Source of the DNA: a virus
DNA: 32,382 bases
Strand: one strand, 5' to 3'
Virus record (IMG/VR): IMGVR_UViG_3300049893_002289
Span: 1-32,382 of that record
This document shows positions 21,747-29,325 of this stretch, piece after piece. The notes beneath the pieces were generated by a model. That model was not told the origin of the DNA, made no database searches, and saw nothing but the letters and a program-made list of their open reading frames with translations. Every line of letters starts with the position of its first letter. Within the stretch, counting starts at the first letter, position 1. Made by a program: the position numbers and the translations under genes.

Positions 21747-22526
21747 TCACTTCGAGAAATACATGGTGCTAGACCAGTTTTCAAGAATCCATTCTTGCGT
21801 GATGTCAAAACGGTCAAGTCCGCGCGGCGAAACGTCAATGGGTTGCTTGAGCCAGCCTGTCAAATATCCCGGCTCAGGCGATTCTAACGCCGCATCGGCC
21901 GCGGAGATAAGTGCGGCGATTAACGGCGGCTGGCCGACGGCAAGAAGCTGGCTGGTTGTCCATATCTTCAAGATGTCGCCAGAGGCAAACGAGGCGTCAT
22001 TGTAGCCGCTGCCAGCCGTGCGCGTCCATTTCACGGAAGTCTGGCCGGTCCGGAAATAGTCGCTTCCTTTGACAATCAATTTCAGAATGCTTTCGGCCTC
22101 GGGTTGCTCGCCCTGCGCCAATGCCTCCTCCATCGCATCATCGTAATCGCCAGGAACCTTGGAGTTTGCATATTTGCGGATTGCCCGTTGAGTGGAATCC
22201 TCAAGTGCTCGGAAAATATCTACCTCAAATATGCTACGGTCTGCGTGGTTCGCCGGCATTGTCCATTGGTCAACGTAGTCATCGTTCGGATCGCCTGCGT
22301 TGGAGTCAGGCTGGGAAAGCTCAATCAGGAACGGCGGTCCCTGTTCGTTGTAGTCGACTACGGTGCTGCCGCCGGTATATGAGCCAAAGAAAGCGTCCGC
22401 CGCATCCTTGGTCTGCGCGGAATATACTTCCGAAATTGAATAGCCGATACCTGGAGTGAACCGGCGGCGGGTGCCAATCTTGACAACCAAATCGGAAATT
22501 GTGCGGCCCTTTACAATGTTGCTCAT
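21747..22526 (-). CDS. Tail protein downstream of tape measure, unrecognised
   Basis: A 259-residue protein with strong GGAGG before the ATG, overlapping the tape-measure stop by 4 bases. Mixed alpha-beta (IGTRRRFTPGIGYSISEVYS; DAMEEALAQGEQPEAESILK; SSTMYFSK at the end). In lambda order this is the gpM/gpL place, but I see no clear match. A minor tail or tip protein is the best inference. Confidence 0.5.
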   Translation of the reverse strand: MSNIVKGRTISDLVVKIGTRRRFTPGIGYSISEVYSAQTKDAADAFFGSYTGGSTVVDYNEQGPPFLIELSQPDSNAGDPNDDYVDQWTMPANHADRSIFEVDIFRALEDSTQRAIRKYANSKVPGDYDDAMEEALAQGEQPEAESILKLIVKGSDYFRTGQTSVKWTRTAGSGYNDASFASGDILKIWTTSQLLAVGQPPLIAALISAADAALESPEPGYLTGWLKQPIDVSPRGLDRFDITQEWILENWSSTMYFSK

Positions 22527-23755
22527 AATCCGCCTCCATTCTCGCCCGTGTTTTTCGCAGTCTGTTCAGACGCGCGGGCGATTTGCTTTTGCGCGTTCAA
22601 CTGTTCGCGCAGGATTGAAATGGTTTCGTTGGACGATGAAACTTGCGCGCCGATGCGTTGAAGGTCGGTCAGATTTCCTTCCAGATTATCGCGCGACGTT
22701 TTGAGTTCGGCTTGTTTGTCGGGCTGGATGGAAAGCAGTTCGCCGCGCTTGCGTTCTGCACGCAATCTCAATTCTGCCGCCGAAATCCTGCCGGCCGCCG
22801 TGTTCTCCGCTTCGGCGGCTTCAAGTTCAAGTGCGCTGATTTCTTTCAGCAGCATCGCCCGCTTTTCCTCGGCCGTCATGGTTTCGAGCCGGTTGCGCAA
22901 CACTTGATCGGCAATCTGCAATTCCACGGCCCGCAGCCGGTTCACTTCGGCCTGTGTTTCGGCGATTTTGGCCGGGCTGAATTCCTCGCCGCCAGACGGC
23001 TGCGATTGTTCTCCGCCGCGATTCATGAAATCCGGCAATCCGAATCGCCCGCTGATTGAACCAAGCAACGATTTCCCGATGAAGTTTGACGGGAGAAAAG
23101 ACGTGACGCGTTTCAGGTCAAGAGCGAAAACTTTTGCCTGCCGATAGACCGATGATAAATCGTCTGAGAGCGCCGATAATTCTGCAACGTCTGACTCGGA
23201 GAATTGACGCTCGCCGGGAATATTTCCTGCGCCGATTGCGGTTATGACGCCGCGCATTTTGGGGCCTGCCTTGATTCCGCCAAGTTGCGCCAGGATTGCG
23301 CCTTGTGATTCGGAATTGAACTTCGCAATCCCAGCGCCGACGGCGCGAATCAGGTCGCCAGCGTTTTTGAGTTGCATCAACTGCGCGTTGTCAATTCCAA
23401 GCGCCGAAAACGTCTCTTGAAATTCCTTCTTGCCGTCCAGTGCTTCGCGCCTGGCGAGCGCGAGTTTTTCGATGAAAGACTGTAGCTGCGTGAATTCAAT
23501 TCCGCCTTTACCAGCAACGGCTTGGAAGTCCTGAATCTCTTTTATCGTCAGCCCGGTTTGCTCGCGTAAATCGCCGATTTGATCGGCGGCTTGAACTACG
23601 CCCTTCGCAAACGCAATGACCGCGCCAGTCCCAAATGCACCCGCAATCTCGCCTTTAAGGTTGCGGACGAATTGATTTGCCGTGCCTTCCGCCTGCTTGA
23701 TTCCAAGCCGGAAACCTGTCGTGTCGAGACCAAGCCTGGCCAGGATGCTAAACAT
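22523..23755 (-). CDS. Tail tape measure protein (short)
   Basis: A 410-residue protein with AAAGG before the ATG at 23755. It starts MFSILARLGLDTTGFRLGIK, the usual opening of tape measures, and then is mostly helix with a hydrophobic patch (GEIAGAFGTGAVIAFAKGVV). From about residue 280 it is a long coiled coil (ELEAAEAENTAAGRISAAEL; LRLRAERKRGELLSIQ). Tape-measure length sets tail length, at roughly 1.5 angstrom per residue in other phages, so this predicts a tail near 60 nm, short for a siphophage. It follows the chaperone with an 8-base overlap. Confidence 0.75.
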   Translation of the reverse strand: MFSILARLGLDTTGFRLGIKQAEGTANQFVRNLKGEIAGAFGTGAVIAFAKGVVQAADQIGDLREQTGLTIKEIQDFQAVAGKGGIEFTQLQSFIEKLALARREALDGKKEFQETFSALGIDNAQLMQLKNAGDLIRAVGAGIAKFNSESQGAILAQLGGIKAGPKMRGVITAIGAGNIPGERQFSESDVAELSALSDDLSSVYRQAKVFALDLKRVTSFLPSNFIGKSLLGSISGRFGLPDFMNRGGEQSQPSGGEEFSPAKIAETQAEVNRLRAVELQIADQVLRNRLETMTAEEKRAMLLKEISALELEAAEAENTAAGRISAAELRLRAERKRGELLSIQPDKQAELKTSRDNLEGNLTDLQRIGAQVSSSNETISILREQLNAQKQIARASEQTAKNTGENGGGL

Positions 23756-24374
23756 TCGCACCCGCCTTTCTCGCCGCCGCAATCCACTTGTCAATTTCGA
23801 TTTGTGGCGTCAGTTGTATTTCGGCAATCTCTCGCGCAAGTTCGGCGTCCACAAGCTTGCAGTGACCCTCAAGCGCGGCGTGGATCGAGTATTCCCATAC
23901 AGCCTGACCCCACGGGATATTGACAACCTCAGCAGCAGAATATCCAAGGCGCGACTGCAAATAGACTTTAACCAACGCGCTAAACGGGCAGCGCATCGGC
24001 TCGTTTTTATTTTCCTTCACGCTGACATTCGGCGTGCGGCTGCCGTGTGAAATATACTCCGCGAAATGCGCCGCCGATTTGCCGAGGTCGTGCCCGCCGA
24101 ATTTGACAGCCAGCCACACCTTGAATCCCCACCATTTCAGCATCAGAAAACTTAATGGCGAGTTCAGGAATCGTAATGCGCCCGCGTAGTCGTGCGAGCA
24201 GATGGCGATGGCAAAGATGAGTTCAGGAAAGGTGACTGGCGCGCCGGTGACGAAGGCGGAATTCTCGCGCTCCAAAATAAGCCGATGCCCCAAAGAAAAT
24301 GGGCGCAGCTTTTTGCCTAGCGCGGTGACTGGTTCGGGCACCGCCGCCAGATGGTAGGCGGTGTCAGTGCTCAT
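23748..24374 (-). CDS. Probable tail assembly chaperone
   Basis: A 208-residue protein between tail tube and tape measure, the place of lambda gpG. Features: FSLGHRLILERENSAF near the start, Trp-rich MLKWWGFKVWLAVKFGG, and PFSALVKVYLQSRLGYSAAE. No slippery heptamer was seen at its end, so a gpGT-type fusion is not supported. Function inferred from order. Confidence 0.5.
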   Translation of the reverse strand: MSTDTAYHLAAVPEPVTALGKKLRPFSLGHRLILERENSAFVTGAPVTFPELIFAIAICSHDYAGALRFLNSPLSFLMLKWWGFKVWLAVKFGGHDLGKSAAHFAEYISHGSRTPNVSVKENKNEPMRCPFSALVKVYLQSRLGYSAAEVVNIPWGQAVWEYSIHAALEGHCKLVDAELAREIAEIQLTPQIEIDKWIAAARKAGANV

Positions 24375-24376
24375 GT

Positions 24377-24802
24377 TTACGAGGCGGCGATGGTGGAGAG
24401 TGTGGCCGCACCATAGCGGCGGATGTTCATCGTCAGCGTGCCAACGCCGTCAACGGTGCGATTTTTGGAGCCGTCAATGAACATGAACACGGCGGAGTTG
24501 ATCTCGCCGTCAACGGTGTCCGTAATCGTCACGTCCGCGCCGCGGGCCGGGAGGATGAAGTTCGCAACCGCCGCCGCGATGGTGCTGCCAGTCGGCACGA
24601 CTTCAACCGTAAGATTCTCGATGTCATTCGCCAGAACAACAGCGGCAACCGCAGCATTGTCGTCTTTTACTTCGACAACATCGCCGTTGAGTTCGTAGGA
24701 GATGGATTGGATTTTGCCAGCGGCATAGAGTCCGGTCGCGGACATGGACAACCCGGCGGTTGACCATACAACGCCTGTTCCTTTTACGATTTCAGCGGCC
24801 AT
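24377..24802 (-). CDS. Major tail tube protein candidate
   Basis: A 141-residue beta-rich protein (VVWSTAGLSMSATGLYAAG; SYELNGDVVEVKDDNAAV; LTVEVVPTGSTIAAAVANFI; NRTVDGVGTLTMNIRRYG). Place after the U-like gene matches lambda gpV, the tube subunit needed in many copies. It has its own strong predicted promoter and an A-rich leader without Shine-Dalgarno. Conservation with known tube proteins is not visible by eye. Confidence 0.6.
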   Translation of the reverse strand: MAAEIVKGTGVVWSTAGLSMSATGLYAAGKIQSISYELNGDVVEVKDDNAAVAAVVLANDIENLTVEVVPTGSTIAAAVANFILPARGADVTITDTVDGEINSAVFMFIDGSKNRTVDGVGTLTMNIRRYGAATLSTIAAS

Positions 24803-24828
24803 ATTTTGTTTCGGTTAAACTTTAGTGA

Positions 24829-24857
24829 ATCATATTGCCGACATTAGAGAATGTCAA
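24829..24857 (-). promoter_or_regulatory. Strong predicted sigma70 promoter for the tail tube gene
   Basis: On the minus strand a consensus TTGACA, exactly 17 bases, then TATGAT (5 of 6). The start would be near 24822, giving a leader of about 20 bases before the ATG at 24802. GACATT-CTCT-AATGTC, a 6-bp inverted repeat, overlaps the -35 and spacer, so regulation is likely. Best promoter in the window. Confidence 0.7.
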
Positions 24858-24866
24858 CGCGGCTTT

Positions 24867-25346
24867 TCAAAGGTCGTTCGCAGCAAATATGCCGTCAATC
24901 ACAAGGTCGGTCTGCCATGATTCGGCGTCCTGAATTGTATTGGTTTCGGAAAAGGAAATGACGCCGATACAATAAAACTGCGTCACGGCTGCGGACAATT
25001 GCGCAGCGAGGTCGGAAACAAAGATGCCATTGCGAATCGCCGTCACGCGGGCAATGTGCGACTCGCGCGCGGCCACGCTTGCGCCGTCGGTGTCGTTCGC
25101 ATTGGTGCGCACGCGGGCGAGTAACTGCCCGCGAAGGTTGCCGGTGTTCTGCATCGTCTCTGGTTCCTGCCATTGTCCATCGGCGAGGCAGACGACCGCC
25201 GGCAAAGTCAACGTGTCGCCATCAACTCCGGTGAATACATGACTGGACGACGCGCCGCCAAGCGTCGTCACGTCCTGCAATGTCAGCGCGTCAATCAGTG
25301 TTTTCAGTGCTTCTTCGGCTTTGGTTTGGGTGGAATTGTCTGGCAT
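24867..25346 (-). CDS. Tail terminator-like protein (gpU position)
   Basis: A 159-residue protein starting MPDNSTQTKAEEALKTLIDA, with ATG one base after the upstream stop. Middle part QLLARVRTNANDTDGASVAA, end GVISFSETNTIQDAESWQTD. Lambda order (Z, U, V) and size suggest the protein that stops tail-tube growth and joins the head. Identification is by order, not motif. Confidence 0.5.
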   Translation of the reverse strand: MPDNSTQTKAEEALKTLIDALTLQDVTTLGGASSSHVFTGVDGDTLTLPAVVCLADGQWQEPETMQNTGNLRGQLLARVRTNANDTDGASVAARESHIARVTAIRNGIFVSDLAAQLSAAVTQFYCIGVISFSETNTIQDAESWQTDLVIDGIFAANDL

Positions 25347-25347
25347 A

Positions 25348-26013
25348 TTATCGAATAGTTGCGCCAGCCGAAACAAATCCTTCCTTTAATGACCTTTCAA
25401 GGTGCGACTTCAATTCGGCGTGCTCTTTGGCGATTGCCTTTGCTAATCCATCGCGAAGCATTTGCTGTCCGCGCGGAGTTGGTGTCACGTTGTTTTCAAT
25501 TTCAACAAAAGGGTTGAAGGTTTCTTTTGCGGGCCTTGCGGTCCCCTTTGGTTTGCCCCATTGCTTCGCCGTTGCGCGAACCTTTTGGCGCGCATATTTA
25601 TCGAGCTTGCGCATGGCTGGAATCCAGCCCGACGCAAGGAAAGTGATGGAACGCAACCGAGCCGCAATCATCTTTTTTGCAGACTCTACAAGGCTGGCGT
25701 GACTGTCTATTTTCTGCCCGGCTGCAACCAACCGGCTGGCGACTATGGCAACCGCCTTGTCGCTTGGCGAATAAATGGGCCTGCCCTTTTTAAGTGTGCC
25801 GGTTTTTTTCGATTTTATGACGCGGTATCCGGTGACGCCAAGTGCTTCAATTTCCGCGCGCATCGCGCGCTTGGTATAATCCATTGCACGTTTTGCCAGC
25901 ATATAGCCACGCGAATTCAACGACTCAGCGGCGCCTCGGCTTGAAATTGCAACGGCACGATTCAAATCCTTCTGAAATTCCGCCCAATTTACAATTTCAA
26001 GCGTCGGCTTCAT
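25348..26013 (-). CDS. Minor tail protein Z-like
   Basis: A 221-residue, strongly basic protein (starts MKPTLEIVNWAEFQKDLNRA; YMLAKRAMDYTKRAMRAEIE; ends KSHLERSLKEGF). Helical start with a basic centre and a place between FII-like and U-like genes match lambda gpZ, a tail completion protein. Alternatively a general head-tail adaptor. Confidence 0.5.
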   Translation of the reverse strand: MKPTLEIVNWAEFQKDLNRAVAISSRGAAESLNSRGYMLAKRAMDYTKRAMRAEIEALGVTGYRVIKSKKTGTLKKGRPIYSPSDKAVAIVASRLVAAGQKIDSHASLVESAKKMIAARLRSITFLASGWIPAMRKLDKYARQKVRATAKQWGKPKGTARPAKETFNPFVEIENNVTPTPRGQQMLRDGLAKAIAKEHAELKSHLERSLKEGFVSAGATIR

Positions 26014-26017
26014 GCGA

Positions 26018-26332
26018 CTAGCGATTCACGGTCATGCAATCCAGCGTGAGAATCTTGCCGGTGTAATTCTTCCGCACGTTCACAATGCGCCGCGTCACGC
26101 CGTCATAAGTCAACGTTTGCCCGGCCGTTGGCAGCGTGGAAAACAGGTCAACGCGCGTCTGGATGCTCAAATCAAATTCCTCGATGAATCCGCCGCCATC
26201 AGCCATCAGCGGCTTGCGGTCAACTTTATCCGTGACGATGCACGCATAATCAGCGCCGCCGAAGGTAAATGTATTTCCGGCGTCGGCAAGTATCGCGGCC
26301 ATGTCCGCGCTGTGTCTTTCGGCAAGTGTCAT
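26018..26332 (-). CDS. Head-tail joining protein (FII-like)
   Basis: A 104-residue protein (starts MTLAERHSADMAAILADAGN; TFTFGGADYACIVTDKVDR; ends TGKILTLDCMTVNR): a helix followed by a beta barrel, as in lambda FII/stopper proteins. The ATG at 26332 lies within the T-run of the terminator before it, with no Shine-Dalgarno sequence; the ATG at 26302 (MAAIL) is an alternative. Start therefore uncertain. Confidence 0.55.
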   Translation of the reverse strand: MTLAERHSADMAAILADAGNTFTFGGADYACIVTDKVDRKPLMADGGGFIEEFDLSIQTRVDLFSTLPTAGQTLTYDGVTRRIVNVRKNYTGKILTLDCMTVNR

Positions 26333-26334
26333 AT

Positions 26335-26376
26335 ATCAAAAACAAAAACCCGGCCAACCTGTTACGGCTGGCCGGG
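26335..26376 (-). terminator. Intrinsic terminator at end of head operon
   Basis: On the minus strand CCCGGCCA and TGGCCGGG (8-bp perfect arms, 12-base loop with further CC/GG pairing) followed by TTTTTGTTTTTG. It lies after the exported head-region gene and immediately before the head-tail joining gene, so it should separate abundant head transcripts from tail transcripts, with some read-through needed. Confidence 0.75.
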
Positions 26377-26404
26377 AAACACAAGGAACCGAGGCGAAGA
26401 ATGT

Positions 26405-26863
26405 TTAGCGGCCAATCTGCTTGACCGTGTATCCAATCGTCATGTTGGTGATCTGGTGGCCGGCCGGCGTATTGGTGTTCTCAACCGCCGTGAGCTTCAA
26501 ATACGGCACGCCGGTGACGGCGATGTTGGTGGCGACCTGAACCGTGGAAAGACCATTGCAAGCCAGCGTGATGTTGCCAACCCAATTCGAGTCGTCCTTG
26601 GTGCCGCTGGCGTCAGCCGCACGAATGAAGCGCAGAATCGCGTTGCTCGCCGTCGCGGCGGTCATGTTGTTGAAGCTCCAAAACAACTGCACGTTGTCCT
26701 GGTGTCGGCAGTCCACGTAGAAACCGGAGCCGCCGTTGAGGTTCGTGCTGCCGGCGTTGGTGACGGTGCCGCCGGTCAGGACGGTGACGAATTGCGCTTT
26801 GGCGTCAATGCTCGCGGTGAGCGTGACGGCGGCGAAGGCGATGAGTGCGATGATGTTTTTCAT
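26405..26863 (-). CDS. Exported protein in the head module (signal peptide)
   Basis: A 152-residue protein starting MKNIIALIAFAAVTLTASID, then AKA cleavage site, mature end beginning QFVTVLTGG. The mature part is beta-rich and Asn/Thr-rich (GTVTNAGSTNLNGGSGFY; VQLFWSFNNMTAATASNAIL; TPAGHQITNMTIGYTVKQ). It follows the capsid gene and one small gene, where decoration proteins usually are, but a Sec signal would send it out of the cytoplasm. No Shine-Dalgarno sequence. Function unknown. Confidence 0.65.
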   Translation of the reverse strand: MKNIIALIAFAAVTLTASIDAKAQFVTVLTGGTVTNAGSTNLNGGSGFYVDCRHQDNVQLFWSFNNMTAATASNAILRFIRAADASGTKDDSNWVGNITLACNGLSTVQVATNIAVTGVPYLKLTAVENTNTPAGHQITNMTIGYTVKQIGR

Positions 26864-26877
26864 TTTCAGATTGGTTC

Positions 26878-27111
26878 TTAGTTTTGGGACTTCTTTTTCT
26901 TTTCCACCGGGGCGACATCGGTGCGGGCAACCGCGATCATTTCGCGGCCCTTGTCCGATGTCCACCGCTCCACGCGCACGAGGCCGGCGGGAATCGCCCC
27001 GGCCTTGTAGTCAACACACGCGAGCAACTGGTCTTTGATTGAAACCTCCGCGCCGTGCAAGACGCGGGAGTTCCCGGCGGAGTCGAAGCCGATGGTGATT
27101 GCTTGGCGCAT
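26878..27111 (-). CDS. Small protein after major capsid
   Basis: A 77-residue protein (starts MRQAITIGFDSAGNSRVLHG; centre AIPAGLVRVERWTSDKGREM; basic end KKKKSQN). It begins 4 bases after the capsid stop. Beta-rich core. It could be a head completion or decoration protein; nothing specific is recognised. Confidence 0.55.
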   Translation of the reverse strand: MRQAITIGFDSAGNSRVLHGAEVSIKDQLLACVDYKAGAIPAGLVRVERWTSDKGREMIAVARTDVAPVEKKKKSQN

Positions 27112-27115
27112 ATTA

Positions 27116-27958
27116 TTACGCAGACTTGACGATGGTGCCGACGGTGGTATCGCCGGCCGCGCTGCCGAACATCACGTCGAAGCTTGCATTGAGGTTGCGG
27201 GTCGCGGGGTCAAACCATTGGAAGGCCTGAACCGTCAGCCCGATGCCGGGCAGGGTGATGGGCGTTTCCTTAACGCCCGCATCACTCGCGCCGGGGCCGA
27301 CGATGGTCGAGCCAGCCGCAATCGCGATGGAGTCCATGCCGAACGCGAAACCCTTCACGTTGCTGCCCGCGCCAGTCCATCGGGTGTTCTCGTAGAAGTT
27401 GCCCCAGCCGGTGACACTCACGCCGCGGTTTTGCGTGTCATTCTGAATCGCGAACCGCGCGTAGTAGTCCGAGTCAAGGATGATGCTCTTGACGTTCGCG
27501 GTTTTGATCGAGTTGTAAAGGGTGCGGATGTCGTCAATGTCAAACGAGGCCGATGCCGCCGTGACGGGCGTGTTCGTGAAATTCGCGACAGTGACCGGCG
27601 CGAGGAAGATGTCTACGAGCTTGTCGCAGAACTTGCCAACGTTCACGTCAATGATCTGCGCGAGGCGCATGCCGTTTTGAAGGTCGGTATGCGAAACGTG
27701 AAACGGCTGGTGATAGTGCGCGAGCGTCACCTGCACGTTAGTCACAGTGGAGTTGCCGCCGCCGAACGTGGTCGGGTTCGTCTGCGTGGTCGCGCCGGAA
27801 GTGGCGAGCGGAACCTGCACGACGGCCAGCGGCTTCATCGGGTCAACGCCGAAGTTGCGCGACACGGCGGAGAACGGCGCGAGGCGGTTCTGAGCGGTGG
27901 AAATGAATCCGTCGCTCAGCATCTGAGTGACAAGGGAGGATGAATAGGTGTTGGCCAT
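27116..27958 (-). CDS. Major capsid protein (HK97-fold)
   Basis: A 280-residue protein (starts MANTYSSSLVTQMLSDGFIS; then LAPFSAVSRNFGVDPMKPLA; QVPLATSGATTQTNP; later KSIILDSDYYARFAIQND; ends GDTTVGTIVKSA). Length, alpha-beta layout and place after protease and scaffold fit HK97-type capsid subunits. The N-terminal delta domain is short, agreeing with a separate scaffold gene. No Shine-Dalgarno precedes the ATG (A-rich CAGCAAAT), notable for the most abundant virion protein. Confidence 0.7.
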   Translation of the reverse strand: MANTYSSSLVTQMLSDGFISTAQNRLAPFSAVSRNFGVDPMKPLAVVQVPLATSGATTQTNPTTFGGGNSTVTNVQVTLAHYHQPFHVSHTDLQNGMRLAQIIDVNVGKFCDKLVDIFLAPVTVANFTNTPVTAASASFDIDDIRTLYNSIKTANVKSIILDSDYYARFAIQNDTQNRGVSVTGWGNFYENTRWTGAGSNVKGFAFGMDSIAIAAGSTIVGPGASDAGVKETPITLPGIGLTVQAFQWFDPATRNLNASFDVMFGSAAGDTTVGTIVKSA

Positions 27959-27966
27959 ATTTGCTG

Positions 27967-28416
27967 TTAGTTGAGATTGTTCAGACGGGCAAGCGCGTCA
28001 TAGTTTTCGACAAGCATCTTGTAGCGGTCTTTGCCGGGGTTCGCGGCCTTGACCTTTTCCAAGAGGGAGTTTTGCGCCGCGGCGGCAGCGGTCGCAACGG
28101 GCGGTTGGCCGACTGATTGCAGGATTTCCGCTGCGCGCGTCGAGGCGGTGACGGTGACGCTCGCCTTGGTTTTCTCGTGCGCCTCCTTCTCGGCGGCAAG
28201 CTGCTTCTCCAGTTCGGCAAACTTGACGTTCGCCTCGCAAAGCGATTTCTCGGCGGCTTCCGCGCGCTCGAATTGCTTGGCCGATTCAGCGGCAAGCGTG
28301 GTGTTTTTTCCGGTGAGGTCAGCGAGTTGCGCCGTGAGCTTTTCAATCTCGCCAGCCTTCGCGGCAAGCTGCGATTCGAGTTCCGCAACCTTTTTTGAAT
28401 TGTCGAACAGTGCCAT
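27967..28416 (-). CDS. Coiled-coil scaffold-like head assembly protein
   Basis: A 149-residue protein with AAGGA 7 bases before the ATG at 28416; a TTG two codons upstream is not needed. Residues 5-85 are one continuous coiled coil (VAELESQLAAKAGEIEKLTA; ALCEANVKF-type heptads), then an Ala-rich linker and a short helical end (NPGKDRYKMLVENYDALARL). Position between protease and capsid is that of a scaffold. Alternatively a head decoration protein, less likely with this coiled coil. Confidence 0.65.
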   Translation of the reverse strand: MALFDNSKKVAELESQLAAKAGEIEKLTAQLADLTGKNTTLAAESAKQFERAEAAEKSLCEANVKFAELEKQLAAEKEAHEKTKASVTVTASTRAAEILQSVGQPPVATAAAAAQNSLLEKVKAANPGKDRYKMLVENYDALARLNNLN

Positions 28417-28424
28417 TTGCAATC

Positions 28425-28453
28425 CTTATCAACTATATTCTGAAATATGTCAA
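28425..28453 (-). promoter_or_regulatory. Possible promoter before the scaffold gene
   Basis: On the minus strand perfect TTGACA, 17 bases, GATAAG (4 of 6), with ATATT-TCAG-AATAT in the spacer. It would start transcription at or just before the ATG, removing the Shine-Dalgarno sequence, so it may be coincidental. Confidence 0.3.
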
Positions 28454-29325
28454 AGTATTTTTTCCAGGGCCGACAGTATTTCATCCGGCGTGGCGATGCC
28501 GTCCAGCAATCCGGACGGCGCATCGCACGCCAGCCACGTCTCGCCGGTCGCGGTGGTTTCCAGTGTCATGCCTGGGCGTCCGCGCGCGATGGCTTCTTTG
28601 AATAACCCAAAATACATCTGCACTTCTTTTTCCAGTCGCGCGCGAATCTCGCCCTCACTGAGTCCACTCATTGCCTTGTCGCGCGATGAGGCGACGGTAA
28701 TCGTGTCAATTCCGGCGTTTCGCTCGGCGCGCTCGTCGCGCGGCATCCTGGCGATGACGCCGATGCTGCCCACGATGCTGCCGCGGGTTGCATATATCTC
28801 ATTGCACTGAGATGAAATGAGGTAGGCAAGCGATGCGCCGACGCCTTCAATGCAGGCAATCATCGGCTTGCTTTTCATCGCGTGCATTTTGTCGGAAAGC
28901 TCAAAGCCACCAAGCACGCTACCGCCAGGAGAATCAATCAACAGTTGCACGGCCTTGATATCTTCATCCTCCATCGCGGCCTCGATGGAGTTGCCGATTT
29001 TCTCGCAGCTTGTCGCGAAGCTCGAAAGGTTCGACATCATGCCCGCGCGCGGAAGGATTGGGCCGGCAACGGCAATTTGCGCAACGCCGCCTCGGTTGGC
29101 ATAAAACGGTTCACCGGCGGCGTTGCTTGGTTCGCCGACATATTTGACCGCGCCGAGGTATTGCGGATGAAATTCCGGCGAGAGTTTCGCGGCCTGGCGC
29201 GCATCAACAATGGTTTCCCCGGCGACATGGCGCGCGAAAATATCGGCGATGAAATCAAGGGCGCGGTCTTCAATCATCCACGGTGTTCCGTGGACAATGT
29301 TGGAAATATGTTTCAGGCTTTTCAT
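28450..29325 (-). CDS. S49/SppA-type prohead protease
   Basis: A 291-residue protein whose ATG overlaps the portal stop (ATGA). It has the ClpP/crotonase fold of the S49 family: LLIDSPGGSVLGG (129-140), the nucleophile in EGVGASLAYLISS with Ser165, then GSIVGSIGVIARM, and Lys217 (SSRDKAMSG) as candidate general base. This is the lambda gpC type, which cleaves scaffold and portal or capsid ends during maturation. The scaffold in lambda is the C-terminus of gpC; here it is a separate gene next door. Confidence 0.8.
   Translation of the reverse strand: MKSLKHISNIVHGTPWMIEDRALDFIADIFARHVAGETIVDARQAAKLSPEFHPQYLGAVKYVGEPSNAAGEPFYANRGGVAQIAVAGPILPRAGMMSNLSSFATSCEKIGNSIEAAMEDEDIKAVQLLIDSPGGSVLGGFELSDKMHAMKSKPMIACIEGVGASLAYLISSQCNEIYATRGSIVGSIGVIARMPRDERAERNAGIDTITVASSRDKAMSGLSEGEIRARLEKEVQMYFGLFKEAIARGRPGMTLETTATGETWLACDAPSGLLDGIATPDEILSALEKIL

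Noticed and set aside
23740-23790. Programmed frameshift at the end of the tail chaperone gene
   Set aside because: No slippery heptamer was seen, and no extension frame free of the tape-measure start.
28425-28453. Promoter for scaffold and capsid genes as a major finding
   Set aside because: Its start point would remove the gene's Shine-Dalgarno sequence; kept only as a low-confidence feature.
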